A stretch of 64,000 bases of DNA from Streptomyces sp. NBC_01298 (GTDB lineage Bacteria; Actinomycetota; Actinomycetes; Streptomycetales; Streptomycetaceae): NCBI RefSeq assembly GCF_035978755.1, contig NZ_CP108414.1, forward strand, positions 7,068,001 through 7,132,000, written 5' to 3'. Below are positions 34,299-42,615 of this stretch, piece after piece (positions within the stretch are counted from its first letter, which is position 1; each line of letters opens with the position of its first letter). Made by a program: the position numbers and the translations under genes. Under the pieces are notes generated by a model. The model saw only the letters and a list, made by a program, of their open reading frames with translations. It was not told the origin of the DNA and did not search any database.

Positions 34299-34960
34299 GC
34301 CGCCCCCGCCAGATCGGCCCCCCGCAGCGCCGTTTGCGCGAGCGCCGGTCTGGGCACCACGATTCCGCAGCCCGCGCACACCGGCCCGTCCCACGCCCAT
34401 CCGGTGCCGGCCGGGCCGGCCGGCCCGCCGCCACCGCCGGCCGTGGCAGGACCCGACGCCCGTGCCGCGGCCTTCGCTGCCACCGCCGGAGGCACCCGCA
34501 CCGGCCAGTGCAACTCCCGCGCCCCGCACACCGGACAGCCCGTCCCCGGCTCCGATTCCAGCGCCTCCACCAGCCGTCTCAACACCTCTCCCAGCGCCCC
34601 CTGCGGCCGTACGCCCGGATCGGCGCACCGCACCACCGCGTCCCCGCTGCCGCTCCAGGCCCACTCGGGCCGCCGCAGCCCGTCGTGCTTCTCGCGCCGC
34701 CGGCGCGCCGCGAACTGCCGTTCGTACGCCAGCCAGACCGCCCGCGCCTCCTCCAGCTCCTCCAGCGCGGCCACCAGCCGCGAGGGGTCCGCGGCCCGGT
34801 CCTCGGGGCCGATCCCGTGCCGGTCGCACAGGTGCCACCACGTCGCGCGGTGTCCGTACGGGGCGAACCGCTCCAGGCAGCGGCGCAGCGAATGGCGCCG
34901 CAGGGCCCTGTCGTTGCGCGTGTCCCGCACCTGATGGGCCAGACTCCGGAATCCCGCCAT
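34295..34960 (-). CDS. Zinc-ribbon protein of unknown function
   Basis: The 221-residue protein has a basic helical N-terminal half (RNDRALRRHSLRRCLERF, EELEEARAVWLAYERQFAARRRREKHD). Its C-terminal half carries two CxxC pairs, GCPVCG near residue 148 and GPVCAGCG near 198, which could bind one zinc. A Gly/Pro/Ala linker separates the pairs. The stop overlaps the BKACE start, so the two are coupled. I do not recognise a named family. Confidence 0.65.
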   Translation of the reverse strand: MAGFRSLAHQVRDTRNDRALRRHSLRRCLERFAPYGHRATWWHLCDRHGIGPEDRAADPSRLVAALEELEEARAVWLAYERQFAARRRREKHDGLRRPEWAWSGSGDAVVRCADPGVRPQGALGEVLRRLVEALESEPGTGCPVCGARELHWPVRVPPAVAAKAAARASGPATAGGGGGPAGPAGTGWAWDGPVCAGCGIVVPRPALAQTALRGADLAGAA

Positions 34961-35112
34961 CACACCTTCACCTCCGCCGAGCGCCCAGCACCGGGCGCCG
35001 TGCCCGCCGCGCTGTGTTCCCCACAGGACCGGCGCCGTGTGCCCAACATGCCCGGCCTGGTGCGGGCGCATGCGGGGGCGGTCGAGGCGTACGGGTGGCA
35101 CATGGCCGGAAC

Positions 35113-36504
35113 TCAGCGCCCCATGCGCCCCGCGGCCACCACCAGCCGGGCCAGCTCCTCGTGGCAGATGTCGCTGTGCGCCCCCGAGGGGGCCCCGCCG
35201 CGCCGGACCACTGAGCCCGCGTCCACGCTCACGCAGCCCGTCGCGGGCAGGCCGCCCCGCAGCGCCGCGTCCAGGGTCAGCCGGGGGGTTCCCGGCACCC
35301 CGCGCACCCCGTCGTGCCCGATCGCGCCCCACCGCTCGTCGAAACCGAGCAGACCGGCCGAATCGCCGGCCATCCGGGAGGCCAGCGGATAGAACACCTT
35401 GAGGGAGGAGTCGTAGGGGGAGTGGCAGGCCGTGAGCGGCCCGTCGATCCTGTCCTGCAGTCCGCGCAGGGCGCCCCCGCGTCCCCGGTCGTGCGGCAGG
35501 CTGTCGGCGAACGCGTAGTGGGAGAAGGCCCCTTGGAGGACGGTCAGGGACTTCACGTTCCGCGCCCCGGACGGCAGCCCGCGCAGCGCGAAGGAGACCA
35601 CCCGGCCGCCGAAGCTGTGGCCGATGAGGTGCACCCGCAGGGCCGGGCGGCGGCCGGCCAGCTCCGCCAGCAGCGGCCCGAGGCCGTGCTCGCCGACCAC
35701 CCCGGCCCGGGCCTTCATCTGGTAGTACGTGGCCTGGCGCAGCACCTCCTTGGCACCGTTCCACAGCGTCCGCGCCCCGCCGGCCGAGGAGTCGGGGGAG
35801 TCCCCGGAGTCCCCGGGGAGCGTGGCGCCCGCCTCGGCCAGGGCCTCGGTGAACTCCCGGCACACCCGCAGGACGTCCCCACTGAGGAAGTCCGGAACCT
35901 CGCGCGGGGCGAAGGCCGCCGCGAGATCGTCGCCCGTGCCCACTCCGTCCACGCCGGCCAGCTCCCGTACGAGCGCGCCGAACTCGGTGAAGCCGCCGTC
36001 GTGCGTGGGCCGCTCCTCCAGCAGCTCGGCGATCCGGTCCAGCTCCGCCGCCCGGCCGGGCCAGAACGCGCCGAGGGCCCGCCGGGTCACCGGATCCAGG
36101 GCCGTACCGTGGCCCGGCTCACCGGCGATCCCCGCACCCGGGGCCCCGTCCCCGTCCCCGGCGCCGCCCACGGCTCCACGGGCGTCGAAGTCGGGTATCG
36201 GCTCGTCCGAGAACCGGATCGAGGGCCACACCACCCCCACGTACCCCAGCCGCACCCCGGTCCCCACCAGATCCGCGAAGGGGGCGTAGAACCGGTCGAA
36301 GAGCCGGATCGCGGTGGACCGGTCGGAGTTCCATCCGTGGGCGAAGACCAGCAGGTCCGTGGCCTCGATCCCGAAGATCGCCTCCCGCGCGCCCGGGCCC
36401 GCGTCGCCCTGCGCGTCGAAGGTCAGCTCCACGTACGGCCGGGCCCCGATCCCCGCCGCCGTCCCCGTAGCCGCCGCGGGCACCACCCCGCCGATGTGCA
36501 CCAT
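35113..36504 (-). CDS. Alpha/beta hydrolase-fold protein, cytoplasmic
   Basis: The 463-residue protein has an early strand-loop LLVFAHGWNSDRSTAIRLFDRFY (oxyanion HGW) and a nucleophile elbow VHLIGHSFGGRVVSF (Ser). A late SSAHSDICHEEL-type region (GAHSDICHEELARLV) could supply the His. There is no signal peptide. An insert of about 180 residues between the two blocks carries a DSGDSPDSS low-complexity stretch. The start at 36504 has GGAGGGGG. Substrate is unknown; lipase/esterase-like activity is an inference. Confidence 0.72.
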   Translation of the reverse strand: MVHIGGVVPAAATGTAAGIGARPYVELTFDAQGDAGPGAREAIFGIEATDLLVFAHGWNSDRSTAIRLFDRFYAPFADLVGTGVRLGYVGVVWPSIRFSDEPIPDFDARGAVGGAGDGDGAPGAGIAGEPGHGTALDPVTRRALGAFWPGRAAELDRIAELLEERPTHDGGFTEFGALVRELAGVDGVGTGDDLAAAFAPREVPDFLSGDVLRVCREFTEALAEAGATLPGDSGDSPDSSAGGARTLWNGAKEVLRQATYYQMKARAGVVGEHGLGPLLAELAGRRPALRVHLIGHSFGGRVVSFALRGLPSGARNVKSLTVLQGAFSHYAFADSLPHDRGRGGALRGLQDRIDGPLTACHSPYDSSLKVFYPLASRMAGDSAGLLGFDERWGAIGHDGVRGVPGTPRLTLDAALRGGLPATGCVSVDAGSVVRRGGAPSGAHSDICHEELARLVVAAGRMGR

Positions 36505-36586
36505 GACGTCCCCCTCCACGCCGTGTCCCTGTTCCGCAGCATCCTGCGGAACAGGCCGCCCGGCCAGCCCCCGCGCACCAGCCGGT

Positions 36587-37888
36587 TCACGGATACAGCA
36601 GGTACTCCTCCCGCACCGCCGCGAACCGCGCCAGCCCGGCCGCCCAGTCGCCCGCGACCTCCTCCACGCCCGCCCCCGCGTCCACCATCCGCCGGACCCG
36701 GTCCGAGCCCGTCAGCCGGTCGATCCACTGGTCGGAACGCCACGCGAAGCCGCTCCACACCCGCCGCGCGGTGACGAGCAGCCCGATCCCGGCCCTTACC
36801 GGATCGAAGGCCTCCCGGTCGTGGACGAGCAGCCGGACGCCGCCGCAGGTCTTCCCGGCGTACTTGGAGAAGGAAGGCGTGAAATAGGCCTCCCGGAACC
36901 AGACCCCGGGCAGCTCCAGCGCGTTCGCCGCCTCGGCCCACCGCCGGTCCACGCCCTCCGCGCCGACCAGCTCGAAGGGGGTGGTGGTACCGCGCCCCTC
37001 CGACAGGTTCGTCCCCTCGAACAGACAGGTCCCGGCGTACGCGAGGGCCGTGCCCGGTGTCGGCATGTTCGGGCTCGGCGGTACCCAGGGCAGCCCCGTC
37101 TCCTCGAAGAAGGACTCCCGCCGCCAGCCGGCCATCCGCACCACCTCCAGCCGCGGGGCGGCGCCGGCTCCCCGCAGGAACTCGCCCGCGAAGAGCCCGG
37201 CCAGCTCGCCCGCCGTCATCCCGTGCGCCAGCGCGATCGGCTCCCGGCCCACGAAGCTCGCGTACGGGCGCTGCAGGACGGGCCCGGCCGCCCGCCGGGC
37301 GCCGACCGGGTTGGGGCGGTCCAGCACCACCACCGCCTTGCCGGCGAGGGCGGCCGCGCGCATGCAGTCGTAGAGGGTCCAGATGTAGGTGTAGAAGCGG
37401 GCGCCGACGTCCTGGATGTCGAAGACGACCGTGTCGACTCCGGCCGCCGTGAAGACGTCCGCGAGCCGCTGCCCGCTCTTGTCGTACGTGTCGTATACGG
37501 GCAGCCCGGTCGCCGGATCCCGCCCGGCCCCCTCCGAACCGCCCGCCTGGGCCGTGCCCCGGAAGCCGTGCTCGGGGCCGAACACCGCGACCAGGTCGAA
37601 GTGTCCGTCGGCGGCGTCCGCGTGCAGGGCGTCGACCAGATGGCGGGCGTCCGCGGTGATCCCCGTCGGGTTGGTGACCACCCCGACCCGCTGCCCGGCC
37701 AGTACGGCGTACCCGTCCGCGGCGAGCCCCTCGAACCCGGTCCGCACCCGGCCGCCGGGCGCGCCCGGCACCTGCGTTCCCGGCACCTGCGCGTCCGGCA
37801 CCTGCGTTCCCGGGGCTCCCGCCCCCAGGGCGCCCGCGGCGCCCGCCGCTCCGGCCAGACCCAGCAACCCGCGTCGCGACAGCGTCAT
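36587..37888 (-). CDS. Exported DUF1343 protein, NamZ-type exo-beta-N-acetylmuramidase
   Basis: DUF1343 proteins related to NamZ cleave terminal N-acetylmuramic acid from peptidoglycan fragments. The 433-residue product begins MTLSRRGLLGLAGAAG, a likely Tat signal. A short PGTQVPDAQVPGTQVPG repeat and the catalytic domain follow: VGVVTNPTGITADARHLVD, VFGPEHGFRGTAQAG, VFDIQDVGARFYTYIWTL, SEGRGTTTPFELVGA and LRxF-type C-terminal helices. A wall-recycling role is inferred. The ATG at 37888 begins the Tat signal. Confidence 0.85.
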   Translation of the reverse strand: MTLSRRGLLGLAGAAGAAGALGAGAPGTQVPDAQVPGTQVPGAPGGRVRTGFEGLAADGYAVLAGQRVGVVTNPTGITADARHLVDALHADAADGHFDLVAVFGPEHGFRGTAQAGGSEGAGRDPATGLPVYDTYDKSGQRLADVFTAAGVDTVVFDIQDVGARFYTYIWTLYDCMRAAALAGKAVVVLDRPNPVGARRAAGPVLQRPYASFVGREPIALAHGMTAGELAGLFAGEFLRGAGAAPRLEVVRMAGWRRESFFEETGLPWVPPSPNMPTPGTALAYAGTCLFEGTNLSEGRGTTTPFELVGAEGVDRRWAEAANALELPGVWFREAYFTPSFSKYAGKTCGGVRLLVHDREAFDPVRAGIGLLVTARRVWSGFAWRSDQWIDRLTGSDRVRRMVDAGAGVEEVAGDWAAGLARFAAVREEYLLYP

Positions 37889-37926
37889 CGCGCCAAAGTA
37901 GGGCTCCGCACCCTTCCGCCCGGACA

Positions 37927-37942
37927 TACCGACTGGTTAGTC
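37927..37942. promoter_or_regulatory. TetR-type operator (TACCGACTGGTTAGTC)
   Basis: This 16-mer shares TACCGACTGGT with the site at 47366-47381 and has the imperfect dyad expected for a TetR operator. It lies 39 bp before namZ on one side. On the other side, before the mobile element entered, it would have been about 90 bp upstream of the SDR/acyl-CoA ligase operon, the more likely target. Confidence 0.6.
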
Positions 37943-38013
37943 TGCCCGTGATCCGGTAGGCGTCAGCACGCCGTGCAGACGCCAAGGCACCACCAGACAC
38001 GAAGGGCGGACCC

Positions 38014-38140
38014 TTGAATCCTCCCCGCCTTAAAGGGCGGGGATTCCTGGCTCACGTTGGCTGTGGACCTGCGGTCCGTCAGCTCTTACACGATCGGCAC
38101 CAGCCGGGTTGAGACCAGCCCGGACCAGCATCACGTGTGC
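38014..38140 (-). ncRNA. Predicted omega-RNA at the tnpB 3' end
   Basis: In IS200/IS605 elements the 3' part of tnpB plus the right end is processed to the omega-RNA scaffold, with the flanking DNA as guide. Here the scaffold would end in the hairpin 38043-38022 and TCAA, and the guide would be read from 38013 downward as GGGTCCGCCCTTCGTGTCTG. The 5' limit is only a guess. No experimental support is visible. Confidence 0.5.
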
Positions 38141-39253
38141 GGAGTTCTTGTCCCTGGGGGACACGGCTCCGCACGCGGTGCAGGTGTAGGTACGTTCTGA
38201 GAGAGGTAGTGCGTGCTTGGTTCTCGCTCCGCACTGTGCGCAATCCATAGTGGTGTGCGCGGGGTGGACAAGGTGCACGATGCGCCTGTGCTTGCGGGCC
38301 ATGGCGATCAGCTCACGCTTGGTCGCGGAGATCGCGGCGTCGGCGGCCTTGCGGGCCATGGTGGATTTGGCGAGGAAGCGCGGCCGGAAGTCCTCCACCG
38401 CGAGGGCATCGTGGTCACGGACGACGGTCTTGGCCCACTTGCGGCCGGTGTCCTGGCGTTGTCGGGCCACCTTCTTGTGCAGCTTCGCCATCAGCTTCCT
38501 CGCCGCCCGGTAGCCCCTCGAACCAGGCTTGCCCTTCACGGGTTTCCGTCGGGCCATCATCCGCTGATAATGCGCGAGCCCGGCGGCGGCCTTCTTCCCG
38601 TGCTCGGCGTGCGGGAGATCGTGGGCGTCGCTGGTGGTGGTCGCGGTCTCTTTCAAGCCCCAGTCGATCCCGATCACCGCACCCGTCTCAGGAAGCGGCT
38701 GGGCTTCGGCGGGGACGACGAAGGAGGCGTACCAGTGGCCGAGGCCGTCGCGGTAGATCCGCACGGAGGACGGGTCCGCCGGGAGTTCGCGGGACCAGAC
38801 CACGGTCAGGATGAGGCCGCCCGCGAGGTGCAGGCGGCCGTCCTTGATCCGGAAGCCGCGCCGGGTGTAGTTGAGTGTCGGGGCGGCCTTGGCCTTCTTC
38901 TTGTACTTGGGCATTCCCGCCCGCTGCCGCATCGGCAGCCGGGCCTTGATGTCCTTCAAGGCTTTGGCGCGGGACTTCCCGAAGTCGCGTACCAGCTGCT
39001 GTTGCGGAACGCTGCTGCCGTCGCCCAACCAGGTGTTGCGGCTGCGGGCTTCGGCCAGCATCTTGTCCAGCCGGGCCGGACCACACTTCTCGTCCTCGGC
39101 CTGGGCCTTCTTCGACCGAGCGGCGCATTCGTTCCAGACCCACCGGCACCGGTCCCACTCACCCAACAGCTTGGCGAGCGCGGTCGACGAAACGCGAAGC
39201 CGGTAGGTGAACCGGGCATGCCCGGTTTCTTCCGTCTCCTGAGATGTCGCCAT
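38030..39253 (-). CDS. tnpB: RNA-guided endonuclease TnpB
   Basis: The 407-residue protein is a complete TnpB, the transposon ancestor of Cas12. RuvC catalytic residues are present: Asp197 (GIDWGLK), Glu287 (LAVEDF) and Asp368 (RDKNSAH). The zinc finger between them has CAQCG (338, 341) and CTACG (358, 361). The N-terminal half has the wedge/REC-like region (WDRCRWVWNECAARSKK, VPQQQLVRDFGKS, KAAPTLNYTRRGFRI). All core residues are intact, so the enzyme could be active and protect the element by cutting empty sites. Confidence 0.93.
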   Translation of the reverse strand: MATSQETEETGHARFTYRLRVSSTALAKLLGEWDRCRWVWNECAARSKKAQAEDEKCGPARLDKMLAEARSRNTWLGDGSSVPQQQLVRDFGKSRAKALKDIKARLPMRQRAGMPKYKKKAKAAPTLNYTRRGFRIKDGRLHLAGGLILTVVWSRELPADPSSVRIYRDGLGHWYASFVVPAEAQPLPETGAVIGIDWGLKETATTTSDAHDLPHAEHGKKAAAGLAHYQRMMARRKPVKGKPGSRGYRAARKLMAKLHKKVARQRQDTGRKWAKTVVRDHDALAVEDFRPRFLAKSTMARKAADAAISATKRELIAMARKHRRIVHLVHPAHTTMDCAQCGARTKHALPLSERTYTCTACGAVSPRDKNSAHVMLVRAGLNPAGADRVRADGPQVHSQREPGIPAL

Positions 39254-39396
39254 GCGGTCAACCTAACCGAGCCCACTGACAACGCCAGAAAGCGCAGGTC
39301 ACCACAGATGCGAAGAGAACTCCGGTCCTCCGCGCCCACGATGGCGGAACCCATGCCTCCCCGGGCTGAAGCCCGGGGCATCCTGGGAGGGATGAG

Positions 39397-40161
39397 GTGA
39401 ACGCGTTCCAGGACCAGCGAGTCGTCGTCACCGGCGCGGGCGGCGGCATCGGCGCCGCCCTCGCCCACCGCTTCGCCGCCGAGGGGGCGACCGTCGCGGT
39501 CAACGACCTCGACCCCGCCAAGGCCGCCTCGGTCGCGGAGGCGATCGGCGCCCGCGCCGTCGCGGTGCCCGGCGACGCCTCCGCCGTGGCCGCGCGGGCG
39601 CGCGAGGCGCTCGGCGGCACCGTGGACGTCTACTGCGCCAACGCGGGCCTCGCCTCCGGCGGCGACGCCTTCGCCGACGAGGCCGTCTGGGAGGCGGCCT
39701 GGGACACCAACGTCATGGCCCACGTGCGCGCCGCCCGGCTGCTGCTGCCCGACTGGCTGGAGCGCGGGAGCGGCCGCTTCGTGTCCACCGTCTCGGCCGC
39801 CGGTCTGCTGACCATGATCGGAGCGGCCCCGTACAGTGTCACCAAGCACGGCGCGCTCGCCTTCGCGGAATGGCTCTCGCTGACCTACCGCCACCGCGGG
39901 CTCCAGGTCCACGCCATCTGCCCGCAGGGGGTCCGGACCGACATGCTCACCGCGGCCGGATCGGCGGGCGAGCTGGTCCTCGCGCCGACCGCGATCACAC
40001 CGGAAGCGGTCGCGGACGCCCTGTTCGACGGCATGGAGAAGGGCCGGTTCTTGATCCTCCCGCACCCCGAGGTCGCGGACTTCCACGTGTCCCGGGCCAC
40101 CGACCCGGACCGCTGGCTGAGCGGCATGAACCACCTCCAGCGCAAGTGGGAGACCCGGTGA
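39397..40161 (+). CDS. SDR family oxidoreductase
   Basis: This 254-residue short-chain dehydrogenase has TGAGGGIG (cofactor), NAGLASGG, VSTVSAAG (catalytic Ser) and YSVTKHG (Tyr, Lys). Asp in VAVNDLD after the second strand favours NAD. The GTG start at 39397 has GGAGGGATGAG in front, right at the edge of the tnpB element. The stop overlaps the acyl-CoA ligase start (GTGA), so the enzymes probably act together on an acyl-CoA or hydroxyacyl substrate. Confidence 0.9.
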   Translation: MNAFQDQRVVVTGAGGGIGAALAHRFAAEGATVAVNDLDPAKAASVAEAIGARAVAVPGDASAVAARAREALGGTVDVYCANAGLASGGDAFADEAVWEAAWDTNVMAHVRAARLLLPDWLERGSGRFVSTVSAAGLLTMIGAAPYSVTKHGALAFAEWLSLTYRHRGLQVHAICPQGVRTDMLTAAGSAGELVLAPTAITPEAVADALFDGMEKGRFLILPHPEVADFHVSRATDPDRWLSGMNHLQRKWETR

Positions 40162-41942
40162 CCGCGGACACCACGCCCCCGGCAGGCACCACGCCCCCGG
40201 CAGGTACCACGCCCCCGGCAGGTACCACGCCCCCGGCGGACACCACGCCCCCGGCCCTCCCACCGGACCCGTCCGCCCCCGCCCGGCCCTCCCGCTACGC
40301 CGCCAAGCCCTGGCTCGGCCTGCTCAGCCCGGTCCAGCGGGCCCCGATCGCGCCCCCGCCCAGCGTGCTGCACGCCTTCCGGGCCGCCGTCGCCCGCGCC
40401 CCCGGCCACACCGCCCTCGCCTACTTCGACGGCCGCCTCACCTACGCCGAGACCGACGCCCTCTCCGACTCCCTCGCCGGCCACCTCGCCGCCCACGGCA
40501 TCCGCCGCGGGGACCGGGTCGCGGTCATGCTGCAGAACACCCCGCACTTCGTGCTCGCCGTCCTGGCCGCCTGGAAGGCCGGGGCGGTCGTGGTCCCGCT
40601 CAACCCCATGTACAAGTCCGGCGAGGTCGGCCACATCCTGCGCGACTCCGGGGCCACCGCCCTGGTCTGCGAGGCCCGCGCCTGGTCCGCGTACCTGCGC
40701 GGGGCCGCGCGCGAGACCGCCGTGCGCACCGTCCTGACCGCCTGCGACCTGGACTTCCAGACCCGCGACGACGTACGGGTCCTCGCGCCGGGCCGCCCGG
40801 AGCAGCCGGACGACGCCGCCGACCTGCACACCGTGGCCCGCCGGGGCCGCCCCGCCCCGCCCGACCCGGACCTCACGGCCGCGGACACCGCCCTGATCAG
40901 CTACACCTCCGGCACCAGCGGCACCCCCAAGGGCGCCATGAACCCGCACGGCGCCCTCACCCACAACGCCGTCCGCCAGGTGACCGGCCACCCCCTCCCC
41001 GAAGGCGCCTCCTACTTCGCCCTCGCCCCGCTCTTCCACATCACCGGCATGGTGTGTGAACTCGCCGCCTGCTTCACCAACGCCGGCACCCTGGTCCTCG
41101 CCCACCGCTTCGACGCCGGAGCCGTCCTCGACGCCTTCCTCGAACACCGCCCCGCCTACACCGTGGGCCCGGCCACCGCCTTCATGGCGCTCGCCGCGCA
41201 CCCCGGGGCCACCCCGGACCACTTCGCCTCGTTCCGGGTGCTCTCCTCGGGCGGCGCCCCGCTGCCGCCCGCCCTGGTCGAACGCCTCCGCGCCGCCTAC
41301 GGCTTCTACCTGCGCAACGGCTACGGCCTCACCGAGTGCACCGCCCCCTGCGCCTCCGTACCCGTCCACCTCGAAGCCCCCGTGGACCCCGCCTCGGGCA
41401 CCCTCTCCGTGGGCGTGCCCGGCGCCGACACCCTCGTACGGATCCTCGACGAGAGCGGCGCCGAGGTCCCCTTCGGCGAGACCGGTGAGATAGCCGTCCG
41501 CGGACCCCAGGTCGTCCCCGGCTACTGGGGCCTGCCCGCCGACACGGCCAAGGCCTTCCCGGACGGCGAACTGCGCACCGGAGACGTCGGGTTCATGGAC
41601 CCGCGGGGCTGGCTCTACGTGGTCGACCGCAAGAAGGACATGATCAACGCCTCGGGTTTCAAGGTCTGGCCGCGCGAGGTGGAGGACGTGCTCTACACCC
41701 ACCCCGCCGTGCGCGAAGCGGCCGTCGTCGGCATCCCGGACCCCTACCGCGGGGAGAGCGTGAAGGCCTACGTCAGCCTGCGCCCGGGGACGGAGGCGGA
41801 CCCGGCCGAGCTGTCCGCGTACTGCGCCGAGCGCCTCGCCGCGTACAAATACCCGCGCCGGGTGGAGATCCTGCCTGTCCTTCCGAAGACGACCAGTGGC
41901 AAGATCCTGCGACGGGAACTACGCATGCGCGACCACGGCTGA
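40158..41942 (+). CDS. Long/medium-chain fatty acid-CoA ligase
   Basis: The 594-residue adenylate-forming enzyme activates a fatty acid to its CoA ester. It has the P-loop ALISYTSGTSGTPKGAMNPH, NGYGLTECTAP, ELRTGDVGFMDPRGWLYVVDRKKDMINASGFKVWPREVE and the catalytic-lysine tail LPKTTSGKILRRELR, all intact. The first 35 residues are a repeated TTPPAG peptide coded by an 18-bp tandem repeat and are probably dispensable. The GTG overlaps the SDR stop. The operator at 37927 may have served this operon before the insertion. Confidence 0.93.
   Translation: MTADTTPPAGTTPPAGTTPPAGTTPPADTTPPALPPDPSAPARPSRYAAKPWLGLLSPVQRAPIAPPPSVLHAFRAAVARAPGHTALAYFDGRLTYAETDALSDSLAGHLAAHGIRRGDRVAVMLQNTPHFVLAVLAAWKAGAVVVPLNPMYKSGEVGHILRDSGATALVCEARAWSAYLRGAARETAVRTVLTACDLDFQTRDDVRVLAPGRPEQPDDAADLHTVARRGRPAPPDPDLTAADTALISYTSGTSGTPKGAMNPHGALTHNAVRQVTGHPLPEGASYFALAPLFHITGMVCELAACFTNAGTLVLAHRFDAGAVLDAFLEHRPAYTVGPATAFMALAAHPGATPDHFASFRVLSSGGAPLPPALVERLRAAYGFYLRNGYGLTECTAPCASVPVHLEAPVDPASGTLSVGVPGADTLVRILDESGAEVPFGETGEIAVRGPQVVPGYWGLPADTAKAFPDGELRTGDVGFMDPRGWLYVVDRKKDMINASGFKVWPREVEDVLYTHPAVREAAVVGIPDPYRGESVKAYVSLRPGTEADPAELSAYCAERLAAYKYPRRVEILPVLPKTTSGKILRRELRMRDHG
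40171..40254 (+). repeat. 18-bp tandem repeat coding TTPPAG
   Basis: ACCACGCCCCCGGCAGGC and variants are repeated about four and a half times inside the ligase N-terminus. The unit is a multiple of three, so the frame is kept. The number of copies is likely to vary between strains. Confidence 0.85.
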
Positions 41943-42006
41943 AAACGGCCGGACCGCGTCCGCGCCGCGCCCCACACGCGAGCACCACGAAAGGGAGGCG
42001 ACAGCC

Positions 42007-42615
42007 ATGGCCGCCAAGACCACGACGGAGAACGTCGGGGCGCACGAGGCCCCGGTACCGCTCCGGCTCCTCGCCGTCGCGACCAGGCTGTTCGCCGAAC
42101 GCGGCTACGACCGCACCTCTGTCCAGGAGATCGTCGAGGCGGCCGGGGTCACCAAGGGCGCGCTCTACCACTACTTCGGATCCAAGGACGACCTGCTGCA
42201 CGAGGTGTACGCGCGCATGCTGCGGCTCCAGCAGCAGCGGCTCGACGTGGTGGCCGGTTCCGACGCCCCGGTGGAGGAGCGGCTGCGTGCCGCGGCCGCC
42301 GACGTGGTGGTCACCACGATCGAGAACCTGGACGACGCGGCGATCTTCTTCCGCTCCATGCACCAGCTGAGCCCGGAGAAGTTCAAGCAGGTCCGGTCGG
42401 AGCGCCGGCGCTACCACGAGCGCTTCCGCGCCCTGGTCGAGGAGGGGCAGGCCGCCGGGGTCTTCTCCGACGCCACCCCGGCCGACCTGGTGGTGGACTA
42501 CCACTTCGGCTCCGTCCACCACCTGTCGACCTGGTACCGCGAGGACGGCCCGCTCACGCCGCAGCAGGTCGCCGATCACCTCGCGGACCTGCTGATGCGG
42601 GCGCTGCGCCCGTAG
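42007..42615 (+). CDS. TetR family regulator, fatty-acid catabolism type
   Basis: The 202-residue regulator has a TetR domain at residues 18-64 (RLLAVATRLFAERGYDRTSVQEIVEAAGVTKGALYHYFGSKDDLL) and a long-chain acyl-type C-terminal domain similar to KstR2/FadR regulators. It follows the acyl-CoA ligase by 64 bp with a GGGAGG site, so it is probably in the same operon. It is the best local candidate to bind the TACCGACTGGT sites at 37927 and 47366. Its last 62 bp overlap the facing Old Yellow Enzyme gene. Confidence 0.88.
   Translation: MAAKTTTENVGAHEAPVPLRLLAVATRLFAERGYDRTSVQEIVEAAGVTKGALYHYFGSKDDLLHEVYARMLRLQQQRLDVVAGSDAPVEERLRAAAADVVVTTIENLDDAAIFFRSMHQLSPEKFKQVRSERRRYHERFRALVEEGQAAGVFSDATPADLVVDYHFGSVHHLSTWYREDGPLTPQQVADHLADLLMRALRP

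Larger units (their letters stand above)
38014..39391 (-). mobile_element. IS200/IS605-family element with tnpB only (IS1341 type)
   Basis: A single minus-strand tnpB is flanked by end hairpins and has no Y1 tnpA. At the right end TCCCCGCC/GGCGGGGA (38022-38043) encloses the tnpB stop and is followed on the minus strand by GGATTCAA, whose TCAA (38017-38014) fits a typical right cleavage site. At the left end CCCCGGGC-TGAA-GCCCGGGG (39359-39378) forms a perfect hairpin. Exact left boundary (about 39385-39395) is uncertain. It needs a TnpA from elsewhere to move. It sits directly before the SDR start codon. Confidence 0.8.
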
